Part shown: piece by piece, positions 1 to 8,676 of the stretch
Layout: each line of letters starts with the position of its first letter
Numbering within the stretch: the stretch's first letter is position 1
NCBI GenBank assembly: GCA_964605665.1
Contig: CAZSDP010000016.1
Coordinates: forward strand, 44,917-108,916
Length of the DNA stretch: 64,000 bases
Direction: 5' to 3'
Source: CAZSDP01 sp964605665
GTDB lineage: Bacteria; Planctomycetota; UBA8108; UBA1146
The notes under the pieces: generated by a model
Database searches by the model: none
What the model saw: only the letters and a program-made list of their open reading frames with translations
Told to the model about the DNA's origin: nothing
Made by a program: the position numbers and the translations under genes

Positions 1-589
1 GGAGAACGTCGACCTCGAGAGACCCCAAGTGCTTTCCGATCTCACCGATTGCACCCAACTTTGCCTCGGAGTGATCGAGGTTCTCTTTCAACGTAGAAAA
101 GTGACGGAGACGACGCCAAGAACCGCTGAAGACTGAGAGAAGACTCTCGAGCAACTGCTGATCGACGTACGGCTCTTGATTCGACTTCGCACGGTGGAGG
201 AGGAGCAACGCTCCTCCATCAACTTCCTCTCTCGAGATACGCCAGATTTCTGAAACCTCGAGCGAATGACCCTCCACCTGCAGGCTGAGAGAAGCCCCTC
301 GATCCAGCGGTGCCTCAACGCCACTTCCTTGGAGCTTCGCTATGGCATCAGCATTGAGACGAGGAGGGTGAAGTCGATCGACCAAACCCGGAATCTCTGA
401 CGAGTGCAACACCACGCCTTCTCCAGAAGCGAGAGCCACCCAAGTAAATCGTTGAGTTCCGATGAGCTCCGGAAGCAACTGCTCCAGCTGCGCGAAGTAC
501 TCCGTTGCAGAATCGGCAGAGTGCAGAAGGGTGCTGACCTCTAATAAACGAGCGAGCGTCGGAGGGGTCGGAGTACAAGAGGAAGACAT
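1..589 (-). CDS. GAF-domain signalling protein, C-terminus off the window
   Basis: An open frame runs on the minus strand from an ATG at 589-587 to the left edge without a stop, giving about 196 visible residues. The first 45 residues resemble the start of a GAF sensor domain (a LARLLEVSTLLHS helix, then QLLPELIGTQRFTWVALA). A helix-rich stretch near residues 150-196 (SGSWRRLRHFSTLKENLD, then AIGEIGKHLGSLEVDVL) looks like a coiled-coil linker to an output domain that is not in the window. Codon choice (ctc, gga, tcg, gag) matches the neighbouring genes. A purine-rich GAAGAGG lies about 11 nt before the ATG. The gene is divergent from the SpoIIE-type phosphatase, so both may belong to one signalling locus. 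The output (kinase, AAA+ or another GAF) cannot be told. Confidence 0.7.
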   Translation of the reverse strand, partial: MSSSCTPTPPTLARLLEVSTLLHSADSATEYFAQLEQLLPELIGTQRFTWVALASGEGVVLHSSEIPGLVDRLHPPRLNADAIAKLQGSGVEAPLDRGASLSLQVEGHSLEVSEIWRISREEVDGGALLLLHRAKSNQEPYVDQQLLESLLSVFSGSWRRLRHFSTLKENLDHSEAKLGAIGEIGKHLGSLEVDVL

Positions 590-894
590 GGGAACGTGCA
601 CCTCTTCACAGGAACGCTCTGCCCGGGAGGCAACCCGATGTGGTCGATCGCTGGCGGAGGGCAATCTCGAACCCGATTGGGGTGAGCCTAGAACTCCTGT
701 CTAGACTCCCGATGAGAATAACATCGGCGGCGAAGAACAGTCGAATCGAGGCCCCTCAGACCCTTCAGATCACCCGAGGTTCAACACGATCTCCAACGGC
801 AGGTGAAGAAAGATCTCGAACTCGCCGAAGAAGTCTCTACAGAGTGTTCACTGGGCAATTGACCGCCGAGTCGCCACGATGATCGGAAGCTTCC
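590..894. other. Divergent intergenic region with a possible broken upstream reading frame
   Basis: This is about 300 bp between the divergent GAF protein and the phosphatase, so it should hold both promoters. No clear promoter was picked out. On the plus strand, frame 2 from 776 reads EVQHDLQRQVKKDLELAEEV, like the linker helix that normally precedes SpoIIE/RsbU phosphatase domains. That frame closes at 866 and is not in phase with the phosphatase. Confidence 0.4.
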
Positions 895-1641
895 TTGGCC
901 CCCCGTGTTGAATTGAATCGAGCTCAACACCCTTCCCTTTCGACGCTCACCCGAGGTGCGAGTTCGACGGTGGTTCGAGTCTCCGCCTGCTCTCGACCCC
1001 TTGGGCGCGCCGGTGGCGACTTCTACGATCTGCTTCCGTTCGACCCCGATCACCTAGGAATCTTCATCGGGGACGTCTCTGGGCACGGCCCCCATGTCGA
1101 TCCGATCGCCAATGTGACTCGAGCGCTGATGCGACAACAGGCGCGACGATTTGGCGCTGGTGATCCACAAGCGATGCTCGTCAGCCTCAATCAGAACTTG
1201 TTCGATCAACTTCCTCGACACGTCTTTGTCACCGCGATATTCGGGATCCTGCACCGCGGAAGCGGCGCCTTTCGCTTCGTTCGAGCTGGTCACTCCAGCC
1301 CCCTGGTGACCCGATCTGACAAGGTGGTCCCCTTGAGTCCGGGGGGAATGGCGCTCGGGCTCGACAACGGCCCACTCTTCCAACGAAGCCTGGAAGTCGA
1401 GCGAGTCGTATTTCGCGAAGGCACTCGAGTTCTCCTATATACCGATGGGCTGGTCGAAGCGGACAACGACTGCGGAGTGCACTATGGATTGGAGCGATTG
1501 ACCAAATCGATCCAGGACCACACATCACTCCACAGCGAAGATCAGTTTCTTTCCGCGATCTTGTGCGATTGGCGCCAACACCTCTGCGGAAGAGCTCCCA
1601 GCGACGACGTCACCGTTATCGGACTCCACCACTCGCTCTGA
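895..1641 (+). CDS. SpoIIE/RsbU-type PP2C serine phosphatase
   Basis: This is a PPM/PP2C-family phosphatase domain of the SpoIIE/RsbU type, which usually dephosphorylates an anti-sigma-factor antagonist. Metal-binding motifs are clear: GGDFYD (residues about 40-45), GDVSGHG (about 59-65), the RAGHSSPL strand near 130, LLYTDGLVEA near 180 and a closing SDDVTV motif near 237. Nothing but the phosphatase domain is present (248 residues). The frame is closed by TGA at 880-882, so the first usable start is TTG at 895, preceded by CGGAAG. The helix normally found before the domain is out of frame upstream, so a sequencing or true frameshift could have shortened the gene. No antagonist or anti-sigma partner is adjacent. 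The divergent GAF protein may be the sensor of the same pathway. Confidence 0.8.
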   Translation: MAPRVELNRAQHPSLSTLTRGASSTVVRVSACSRPLGRAGGDFYDLLPFDPDHLGIFIGDVSGHGPHVDPIANVTRALMRQQARRFGAGDPQAMLVSLNQNLFDQLPRHVFVTAIFGILHRGSGAFRFVRAGHSSPLVTRSDKVVPLSPGGMALGLDNGPLFQRSLEVERVVFREGTRVLLYTDGLVEADNDCGVHYGLERLTKSIQDHTSLHSEDQFLSAILCDWRQHLCGRAPSDDVTVIGLHHSL

Positions 1642-1815
1642 TCCCGCCCCCTCCTGATTCGACGATTCGCCCCTCACGGTTGTAATCTTCTAAGTAGGCT
1701 CCGGTCTCTCTCTTGCATTCGCAATGAACTCCGGGGCGGGGATTTCCGAGACCACCGATCTCGGAGTGTTGAGAAGATCTTAGGTGGCGGAGTAGACCGC
1801 CTCCTCGCTTCGGGC

Positions 1816-4800
1816 TTGGAGCTCGTTTTGGTTCAGGGTGACACGAGAAACCTCCCACTGACCGGCCTCTTCCAAACCTTGGAACTGGGCCAGCAAGAGG
1901 GAGTGCTCACCGTCAGTTTCCAGCGGATGACGCGCTGTTTTCTTCTTCGGAATCGAACAGTTTCCCTAATCGGAGAACGGCCAGGCCACTCTCCAAACCT
2001 CCAGAGCATCCTCGCTGGCCTCAATCTCTTGAGCTCGCAAGAGTACGAAAACGTCTTGAGGACTCGATCGTCTCAATCTGTCCCCGGCGACACCCTCATC
2101 CAGTGCCAGCTCATCACGCCAGAACAAGTTCTAGGACCGATCCGTGAACAAGTCTTGGAGATGCTCTACGAGATCTTCGAATGGCGTGGGGCGAGATATC
2201 GCTTCGAAGTCACACGAGTTGAATCAGAACGACAACTCTTCAGCGATCAACACCTCTCGAACGCGATGGAGTTTCCCGTACAGGGAATCTTGATGGAAGT
2301 CGCTCGTCGTGAAGATGAATGGCATCGCATTCGAGAAGCGATTCCGCACCCTTATCAGATCTACAAAATCAGCTCCGACAAATCGCTCAACGGATTTGTC
2401 ACTCCAGAGATCCCCGACGCAGATCGCATGAAACAACTGTTGCAGTTGTTCGACGGAGAGACTCCACTTTCGTCCGTACTCGAGTCTTCGCCCGTCCCCG
2501 CGTTTTTCGTCTTTTCGATTCTACGCATGCTTCTCGAAAGGGATCTTGCCGCCGCGATTTCCACCGAAGAAAAAAAGACGCTCGTCAATCGACTCAGCAC
2601 CCGTCGTCAATCGGATGTTCTCGCGATGCTCTATCGAAGCATCCTCGAGGAATCGCCGGAAGATGACGAGATTCGCCGCCGACTGGTCAAAGTTCTCGAA
2701 AAGAAAAAGGACCATCAAAGCGAACTGATCGACCACTACCACGTGCTCACGACAAGCGCACACCGTCAGGGGAAGTCCGACCTTCAGCAATCGCTCTCGC
2801 TACGACAAATCGAGCTGGCTCCTCGCGACCTGTCGGTTTACGAACGAATCATTCTTCAATTCGGGCTAGAGAGTTCGAGTCGGACTCTCTCCAAAGTACT
2901 GACGACCTATGTCGAACAAGCGGACCGGCTCAGCCAAGCCGGGCGTGCAGCAGAGTTCCTGCTCGAGGCATGTCAGAACGCGAAGAATCGGAGTGATTGC
3001 TACGAACAGATCGGTGACCTCCTCGCCCGTAAAGGGAATGGAAGTTGCGCCGCCGATGCCTATGACGAAGCGTGTCGAAACGCCGATGCCGAGTCGACTG
3101 AATCGGTTGTTCGCCGAGTCTCCGGTAAGTTGCGCAAGTTGAATCCAGAACTGGCAGAACACTGGCTCATAAAAGTTGGAGTCGGATCGAAGAAGCCCTC
3201 CAAGCGTTGGGCCCCCACCTCACAGAGACTCGCCTCCCTCTTCGTCATCGTGCTCCTTTGCTTGATCGGGATGCGTGAATGGAGAGTTTCCACCGAACAA
3301 GACTCCGTTGTCGTTCGCGCCGAGGAGCTGATCGCCTCTGGAAACGCCGAAGCCGCTCGCTTCCTCCTGGAAGAGTACTCCAAGAACCAGACTTCGTTTC
3401 TGCTGGCCTTTGACGTCGACCGTGTATTTGCAGCTCTGCAAGAGCAGCAAACCACCGACGATCGACCGGTTTCAGAAGTCGAAGCAGAGCAGGTCAACAC
3501 TCAGGTCGAGAGTGCACCGGAACACTTCGACTACGAAAAAATCTTGTCAGAAGTTCAGCGACTCCGAATCCAAGGAGACTTCGACAACGCTCTGTCTCAA
3601 CTGAAGGAAGTCGACCTCAACCGAATCGACCTCCATCTACAAGAGCTCGTCAAAGCAGAGCGGATGAGACTGACCGGATATCTGGAACAAGCATCTGAAC
3701 TCGCAAGGAGAGCGGAAGAGCTTGTGGACATCGGTGATCTGAAGGGTGCGGGAGATCTCTACCATGAACTCGTGAAGAGCTACCCAGACTGCCAGGAAGC
3801 GAAACAGGCGCAGATACCGCTCTTCCTCGATGTTCTTCCTCGCGACGCAATGGTTAAACTCGACGGCAAGACGGTGGATCCAACTTCGGTCGCGCGAGTC
3901 CCCGCAAACAACCTCCTTCTCTTGGAAGCGAGTGCTTCTGGTTTTGAAAGCACTTCCCGAATCCTCGACCCCCGAAAAACGCTCAACTGGGTCGTCCACC
4001 TCCAGAAGAATCCGACTTTGCAGGTTCCTCTGAGCGTACCGATCGAAGCGGCACCCATCGGGTTCGATCGTCTGATCATCTTAGGTGGACGTGACGGGAA
4101 CATTCGGGCCTTTGAGAAGGTCAGCGGCCGCGAGATCTGGACTTTTCAGCTACCTGGGATTGGCGAAATCGCGGGCGAGCTCCGACGACTCGCTGGCCAA
4201 ATCGCATTTGCGAGTTCGGACGGCGTGATCTACCTGCTCGATGCGAGGGAAGGTCGCCTCCTACAGCAGTTGCAACTTCCTGACGGCGCGGTTCCTCGAG
4301 GAGGTCTCACGCAACCAGACTCAACTGGAAGAGTTGCAGTGGTGACCAACAATGGTCGTATCTATGGAGTCGAACTTCGAGCAAGTCGAATCAGTTGGGA
4401 AGCAACTCTCGACTTTACTGGTGGGCACTCACCGACACGAGTCGAAGACAAGGTCATCATCTCCACCGACTCAGGATCGCTCGCCTGCCTTTCCCTCGAG
4501 AGTGGCGACCTACTATGGCGGCGCCACCTCGGTGTTGGGCTATCCACTGGAGCATGCGGATGGGGAAACCGAGTCGCAGTAGGAACCCATGATCGACGGA
4601 TCATCGCTCTCAACTCAATCGACGGGGATCTGGCTTGGGAACTCGGCGTCGATTCAGCGCCGAAAGGCGACTGTGTACTGAATGAGGACAAGATCTGCGT
4701 CGTCACGCGAGATGGAACCATCGTCGTCGCGAACGCCGCGGATGGATCACTCCTTTGGTCGAGCAGTGGGCACCCAGGCTTCTTGAGGGGAGCTTGGCTC

Positions 4801-5052
4801 TCGGAGAACCGCGTTTTCACCGTCGACCAAAATGGGCGACTCCTCACCCACCGGGCTTCCGATGGAACCCCCGAGTGGAGCTATCTCTGTAATGCTCCCT
4901 CTGGGGCGCCGTTATTCGGAGATAGCGACACCATTGTCGTGATCGATGACGGCCCAACTCTGCACCTGATTCCGGTAGGAACGACCGATCAGAGCTCCTC
5001 TGAAGCGATCGAGAAGACTCCGAGCCCCCCGGGGCAGTTTGCCGAGCGATGA
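1816..5052 (+). CDS. PATAN/DUF4388-TPR-PEGA-beta-propeller membrane protein
   Basis: A 1078-residue multidomain protein that looks like the scaffold of the GTPase module downstream. Residues about 10-130 match the PATAN/DUF4388 pattern (LTGLFQTLELGQQEGVLTV, later LEMLYEIFEWRGARYRFEV), a domain often found with Ras-like GTPase and gliding systems. Residues about 250-450 are helical TPR-like repeats. A single membrane segment lies near 472-489 (LASLFVIVLLCLIGM), so the N-terminal half should be cytoplasmic. Beyond it are more TPR-like helices, a PEGA-like beta domain near 670-740 (LFLDVLPRDAMVKLDGKTV) and a PQQ-type beta-propeller from about 748 to 1060 with repeated G-x-I/V-x-A-L/F-D and L-x-W blades, probably periplasmic. 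The TTG at 1816 is the most upstream start, and a later one cannot be excluded. A 20-nt gap to the next gene suggests an operon. Confidence 0.78.
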   Translation: MELVLVQGDTRNLPLTGLFQTLELGQQEGVLTVSFQRMTRCFLLRNRTVSLIGERPGHSPNLQSILAGLNLLSSQEYENVLRTRSSQSVPGDTLIQCQLITPEQVLGPIREQVLEMLYEIFEWRGARYRFEVTRVESERQLFSDQHLSNAMEFPVQGILMEVARREDEWHRIREAIPHPYQIYKISSDKSLNGFVTPEIPDADRMKQLLQLFDGETPLSSVLESSPVPAFFVFSILRMLLERDLAAAISTEEKKTLVNRLSTRRQSDVLAMLYRSILEESPEDDEIRRRLVKVLEKKKDHQSELIDHYHVLTTSAHRQGKSDLQQSLSLRQIELAPRDLSVYERIILQFGLESSSRTLSKVLTTYVEQADRLSQAGRAAEFLLEACQNAKNRSDCYEQIGDLLARKGNGSCAADAYDEACRNADAESTESVVRRVSGKLRKLNPELAEHWLIKVGVGSKKPSKRWAPTSQRLASLFVIVLLCLIGMREWRVSTEQDSVVVRAEELIASGNAEAARFLLEEYSKNQTSFLLAFDVDRVFAALQEQQTTDDRPVSEVEAEQVNTQVESAPEHFDYEKILSEVQRLRIQGDFDNALSQLKEVDLNRIDLHLQELVKAERMRLTGYLEQASELARRAEELVDIGDLKGAGDLYHELVKSYPDCQEAKQAQIPLFLDVLPRDAMVKLDGKTVDPTSVARVPANNLLLLEASASGFESTSRILDPRKTLNWVVHLQKNPTLQVPLSVPIEAAPIGFDRLIILGGRDGNIRAFEKVSGREIWTFQLPGIGEIAGELRRLAGQIAFASSDGVIYLLDAREGRLLQQLQLPDGAVPRGGLTQPDSTGRVAVVTNNGRIYGVELRASRISWEATLDFTGGHSPTRVEDKVIISTDSGSLACLSLESGDLLWRRHLGVGLSTGACGWGNRVAVGTHDRRIIALNSIDGDLAWELGVDSAPKGDCVLNEDKICVVTRDGTIVVANAADGSLLWSSSGHPGFLRGAWLSENRVFTVDQNGRLLTHRASDGTPEWSYLCNAPSGAPLFGDSDTIVVIDDGPTLHLIPVGTTDQSSSEAIEKTPSPPGQFAER

Positions 5053-5071
5053 AACAGCATCGTATTCTTGA

Positions 5072-6265
5072 ATGTCACCCTCTACCTGCATGCAAAGCAC
5101 CCTGGGTTGGGGTGCATCGTGGGCGATCGAGAAGGGAGTCCGTGACACCGTGGGATTGATCTCAGCCATCTTTCGGCGCAAACGCGTCACTGAACTACCC
5201 GGCACTGATCTGCTGCGCGAAGAGACCTCTGAACCTCTTCTGCGAGTGACCAAGCAACTGCTCACTGCTGGCCGTAATGACCGAGCACTCGCTTTGCTCA
5301 GGGTCGGCACATTGCGTTTTCCGAACGACACCGAACTTACTGGATTATTGGCCGGTGCGGAGCGCGACGAAGCGTCTCCGCAAATTGAAGGCTCCCTTGT
5401 CACTCTAGAAGCAAATCCCTGCGCCAAGAATCATGCGCGAGTGAGCCAACTCTTCCGGAGAATCGGTGACATCGAAAACGCGATCGAACAGGGCAGAGCC
5501 TCGATCTCTTTGGGACCTCAACGACCCTACGGTTATCGAGCCATCGGCAAAGTCTACCTCGACCGCTTTCGAGTCGACGCCCAGACCGTCGATGGAATGA
5601 ACGCTCTTCGATACTTCTCAAAGGCGTGCGCACTCGATCCCCGACATGCAGACTCTCTCATCGCACTGGCGGAAATTTTCGTCATTCTACGTGCACCGGA
5701 TGCCGCACGACGCTTTCTCGCTCCGATCTCTGAATCTCTTCCCGGAGATCCTACGGTCGAGATCCTCGAGCGTCGATGTCGAGACATTCCCAAAGAAACG
5801 ACTTCGAACGTCCAAGAGTTGTTCCTCGACCACGAGCGCGCCATCAACGGCGAATCGGTCGATAAGGGTCGGGACAATTCCAACACACTCGATGTGCCGA
5901 CAGACCTTTCAGATCGAATCGAAACCCTCGTGGCAAAGATCGATGGCACTTCGAGTCTCTGGGTCGTCGACGATCAACGCCAGGTGGTCGGAGGGCACGG
6001 CCTTTCAGACAACCCAGAAGAGCAGCAAATCGATGATCTCGGGATCGTGGCAGAAACCCTGCATTCTTGCTCGACCCGAATGGGTATTGGATCTTTCGAG
6101 CAGCTTCTGTTGAGGGGCGATGATCGCCTCGTCGTGGTGAACGCCATCGGCGATGGCCTCACCGGCTTCTACTTCGGCAACAAGCCCTCTAGACAAAGCG
6201 ACGTGGAACAAGCCCTCGAACGCATCACGATGTCCTGCACTGGAGATAAGGGGGTCTTGAGTTGA
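5072..6265 (+). CDS. TPR protein with C-terminal roadblock/LC7-like domain
   Basis: 397 residues. The middle (about 60-260) is built of TPR-like helix pairs (DRALALLRVGTLRFPNDTEL; DIENAIEQGRASISLGP; ALRYFSKACALDPRHADSL). The last 115 residues have the alpha/beta pattern of a roadblock/LC7 domain (LVAKIDGTSSLWVVDDQRQ, then LLLRGDDRLVVVNAIGDG). Proteins of this fold bind and regulate small GTPases such as MglA, and the GTPase lies two genes downstream. The start at ATG 5072 has no good ribosome site; ATG 5090 is an alternative. The stop overlaps the TTG start of the next roadblock gene, so translation is probably coupled. A fused TPR could link the GTPase regulator to the TPR-bearing membrane scaffold upstream. 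The roadblock assignment is from pattern only. Confidence 0.65.
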   Translation: MSPSTCMQSTLGWGASWAIEKGVRDTVGLISAIFRRKRVTELPGTDLLREETSEPLLRVTKQLLTAGRNDRALALLRVGTLRFPNDTELTGLLAGAERDEASPQIEGSLVTLEANPCAKNHARVSQLFRRIGDIENAIEQGRASISLGPQRPYGYRAIGKVYLDRFRVDAQTVDGMNALRYFSKACALDPRHADSLIALAEIFVILRAPDAARRFLAPISESLPGDPTVEILERRCRDIPKETTSNVQELFLDHERAINGESVDKGRDNSNTLDVPTDLSDRIETLVAKIDGTSSLWVVDDQRQVVGGHGLSDNPEEQQIDDLGIVAETLHSCSTRMGIGSFEQLLLRGDDRLVVVNAIGDGLTGFYFGNKPSRQSDVEQALERITMSCTGDKGVLS

Positions 6266-6615
6266 AGGATCTACTAGAGAACCTCAATGAAATACCCGGC
6301 GTCGAGGGAAGCATGGTCCTCACGAGTGACGGAATCATGGTCGCCGCCGCGCTCGGCTCACACCTCGATGAGGATGTTGTCGCGGCGCTCTCCTCATCCC
6401 TGACGATGACCCTCAAGAGAAGCCTCGAGCCCTTTGTCGGCAACATTCCAGAAGAACTGGTTTTGACCGCCAGCGAAGGAAAGCTCGTCTTCATCAGTCT
6501 CGCCTCTGCTTACTTGGTGATCGTCACCAAGCGAGCTCTCAAGCTCGAATCCGGAATGGTAGAGATCCGCAGCATCGCTCAGAAAATCCGCCAGCGCTGC
6601 GAGATGTCAGTCTGA
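6262..6615 (+). CDS. Roadblock/LC7 domain protein (MglB-like)
   Basis: A 117-residue protein that is just one roadblock/LC7 domain: helix (LKDLLENLNEIPGVEGSMVL), strand pair (TSDGIMVAAAL), long helix (DEDVVAALSSSLTMTLKRSL), then strands (ELVLTASEGKLVFISLASAYLVIVT) and a final helix. This is the MglB type, a homodimer acting as GTPase-activating protein or partner for MglA-family GTPases. The start is TTG at 6262, inside the stop of the upstream gene (4-nt overlap), which argues for coupled translation. It is followed after 111 nt by the GTPase gene. Family identity is strong. Whether it has GAP activity is inferred from the family. Confidence 0.82.
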   Translation: MKDLLENLNEIPGVEGSMVLTSDGIMVAAALGSHLDEDVVAALSSSLTMTLKRSLEPFVGNIPEELVLTASEGKLVFISLASAYLVIVTKRALKLESGMVEIRSIAQKIRQRCEMSV

Positions 6616-6726
6616 ATCAAAACAAAACCGACTGCTGTTCGGTTGAAACGGAAGGAACCCCCCGCACCGCAATTCGGTGTACTCACCGTGGATCAGTCAA
6701 CACGGTAGCTGGGGAGTGAGGAATCG

Positions 6727-7674
6727 ATGGTCCAGATCAATTTTTCTCTCAAAGAGGTCAATTGCAAGGTCGTGTACTACGGCCCCGGCCTGAGTGGCAA
6801 GACGACGAATCTCGAAGTCGTCCACGGTAAAGCGCCACAAGGAAGTGTCGGGGACCTCACCTCGATCGCGACAGAGGGCGACCGCACTCTGTTCTTCGAT
6901 TTCTTACCCCTGAACCTAGGTCAGGTCGCGGGGATGAAAACGAAGTTCCAGATCTACACTGTTCCGGGACAGGTTTACTACAACTCGACCCGCAAACTCG
7001 TTCTTCAAGGTGCGGATGGAGTGGTCTTCGTCGCAGACTCCAAACAGGGAAAGATGGACGAAAATCTCGAGTCACTCGAGAATCTCCTCGAAAACCTGCG
7101 GGAGTACGGCATGGACCCCAACACGACTCCGATCGTGCTCCAGTACAACAAGCGCGATCTTCCCGAGGTCTATACCGTTGAAGAATTGAACGCTAGCCTC
7201 AACAAATGGAACTGCCCCACCTTCGAAGCGGTCGCAAGAGATGGAGTGGGAGTCTTCCCAACTCTCAAGCACCTTGCGGGCATGGTCCTCGAGTCGCTCA
7301 ATCGCCAGCACTCTTCCAGGAGCGTGCCTCTCCACCGACCAGAACCGGTGGCAGTTGGCGCTCAAGTCGCTAGCAGTCCATCCCCGACCGGCCCAGCCAA
7401 ACCGATGCCGTCCGCGGGGGGGCAGCCTCAGATCGGGATTCGCCCTCCACAGATGGCGCGCACTCCGTCACCGCCAAACCAAGGACTAAGAGGACAGGCT
7501 CAACCGCTGCCGGTTGGCCTTCGAGTCCCCCAACGTCATTCAATTGCGGTTGCCAGACCAAGGAAAAAATCTAAACGAAAACTCTGGATTATGCTCGGCG
7601 TCACGACGTTGGTTGCCGCCGGTGCATATCTCCATCATGCCGGCTTACTACTTCCAAGTCTCCTTGGGAATTAG
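6727..7674 (+). CDS. MglA-type small GTPase with C-terminal membrane anchor
   Basis: A Ras-like GTPase of the MglA branch. Residues 1-195 are the G domain: P-loop GPGLSGKTT at about 19-27, TIGHT MglA-type switch region followed by TVPGQVYY (Thr in place of the usual DxxG Asp, a mark of MglA proteins) and NKRD at 141-144. It starts at ATG 6727 with GAGGA five bases upstream. MglA proteins are usually about 195-220 residues and cytosolic. This one carries about 90 extra residues, Pro/Gly/Ser-rich and flexible, then a KKSKRK cluster and one hydrophobic segment near 286-310 (LWIMLGVTTLVAAGAYLHHA) ending eight or so residues before the stop. That is a tail-anchor layout, so the GTPase is probably fixed to the inner membrane. 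It lies between two roadblock genes. Confidence 0.88.
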   Translation: MVQINFSLKEVNCKVVYYGPGLSGKTTNLEVVHGKAPQGSVGDLTSIATEGDRTLFFDFLPLNLGQVAGMKTKFQIYTVPGQVYYNSTRKLVLQGADGVVFVADSKQGKMDENLESLENLLENLREYGMDPNTTPIVLQYNKRDLPEVYTVEELNASLNKWNCPTFEAVARDGVGVFPTLKHLAGMVLESLNRQHSSRSVPLHRPEPVAVGAQVASSPSPTGPAKPMPSAGGQPQIGIRPPQMARTPSPPNQGLRGQAQPLPVGLRVPQRHSIAVARPRKKSKRKLWIMLGVTTLVAAGAYLHHAGLLLPSLLGN

Positions 7675-7727
7675 CCGGTAGACCAGTTTCATCGCAGAGT
7701 AATCAAGAGAGAAAGTGGAGGACCAAC

Positions 7728-8237
7728 GTGGTCAGTGATAGTGATCATCTGAGAGAAAAACGCATCGTCTTCTACAAAGAAGACGTCGATCGAATCAATG
7801 AAGTACTCAATGAATTCCTGAAGCTCTCCGACTCCAAGTGCAACATCCTCATCGATAAAGAGGGGCACATGGTCACCAAGGCGGGCTCGACCGGCGGAAT
7901 CGATCTTCAATCAGTATCGGCCTTGGTCGCCGGTTCCTATGCCGCGACTCGCGAAATGGCTCGACTTTTGGGGGAAGATGAATTTTCGGTTCTCTTCCAC
8001 CAAGGCCGCAAAGACAGCATTCAATTGACCTTGGTTGGAGACCGAACCATTCTGGCTACCGTCTTCGATGAGCGAACCACCATCGGCATGGTTCGGCTCT
8101 ACGCAAAAGAAGCGAGTGAGAAACTCGAAGAGATCTTCCGAGCGATCATCGAGCGTCCAGCACGTCAAGGAGAAGAACTTGGACAGGACTTCGGTGAGTC
8201 TGCCAAGGGTGCACTCGACTTCTTCTTTGTCGATTAG
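7728..8237 (+). CDS. Second roadblock/LC7 domain protein
   Basis: 169 residues with a roadblock/LC7 core: helix EDVDRINEVLNEFLKLSDS, strands CNILIDKEGHMVTKAG, helix LQSVSALVAGSYAATREMAR, then strands FSVLFHQGRKDSIQLTLVGD and TILATVFDERTTIGMVRLYA. A C-terminal helix and an acidic tail end in FFFVD. The start is GTG 7728 with GGAGGA seven bases upstream. It sits 53 nt after the membrane-anchored MglA-like GTPase. With the two other roadblock genes upstream, the module offers three candidate regulators for one GTPase. Its N-terminal extension and acidic tail make it different from the compact MglB-like copy. Its exact role (GAP, exchange factor or adaptor) cannot be read from sequence. Confidence 0.8.
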   Translation: MVSDSDHLREKRIVFYKEDVDRINEVLNEFLKLSDSKCNILIDKEGHMVTKAGSTGGIDLQSVSALVAGSYAATREMARLLGEDEFSVLFHQGRKDSIQLTLVGDRTILATVFDERTTIGMVRLYAKEASEKLEEIFRAIIERPARQGEELGQDFGESAKGALDFFFVD

Positions 8238-8255
8238 TCTGTAGCTTCAATACGG

Positions 8256-8293
8256 CACGAGGCGCGATGGGAATCTTCCCATCGCGCCTCGTG
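8256..8293. terminator. Strong bidirectional hairpin
   Basis: Perfect 17-bp inverted repeat (8256-8272 with 8277-8293) around a 4-nt loop, between the convergent GTPase module and the DUF5989 gene. There is no clear T-run on either side, but the stem is long and GC-rich. Confidence 0.75.
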
Positions 8294-8404
8294 TCATGAC
8301 CTATCTCAATCAGGTGTTGATCGCCCTCTCTATTCGTACCCAGCCGGGATTTGGCGTCAGCGCAGAGGCCTGACCCCTTCGAATCCAGGCCCACCCTCAG
8401 GCGA

Positions 8405-8653
8405 TCAGAACAATGTGTAGATGAACGGTGCAATCGCGGATCCACTGAACATCAAGAGCACGCCCACCAGCAATAAGAACGCGACGAGCGGAAACAACCA
8501 CCACTTTCGCTCACTCCCGAGAAATCCGAAGAGTTCGGCAAAAAAGCCGGGGGGCTTCTCTTCCGCCAATTTCTCAAACTCGCTTCCAGAAGACACGTCT
8601 CCCGCGTCTCGATCAGAAGCGTTTGAATCATTCACCGACGGCTCTTCCTTCAT
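8405..8653 (-). CDS. DUF5989 small membrane protein
   Basis: 82 residues. The last third matches the DUF5989 pattern: ERKWWLFPLVAFLLLVGVLL (membrane segment) followed by a conserved GSAIAPFIYTLF ending. The N-terminal half is acidic and low-complexity, with a short PPGFFAELFGFL segment before the membrane helix. ATG 8653 has GGGGA five bases upstream. It is the last gene of the minus-strand carbamoyltransferase cluster, 23 nt after the SxtJ-like gene. DUF5989 and SxtJ proteins often accompany NodU-type carbamoyltransferases, so it is probably an accessory membrane subunit. Its molecular role is unknown. Confidence 0.8.
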   Translation of the reverse strand: MKEEPSVNDSNASDRDAGDVSSGSEFEKLAEEKPPGFFAELFGFLGSERKWWLFPLVAFLLLVGVLLMFSGSAIAPFIYTLF

Positions 8654-8676
8654 GAAATCCCCATCTAAAACTCACT

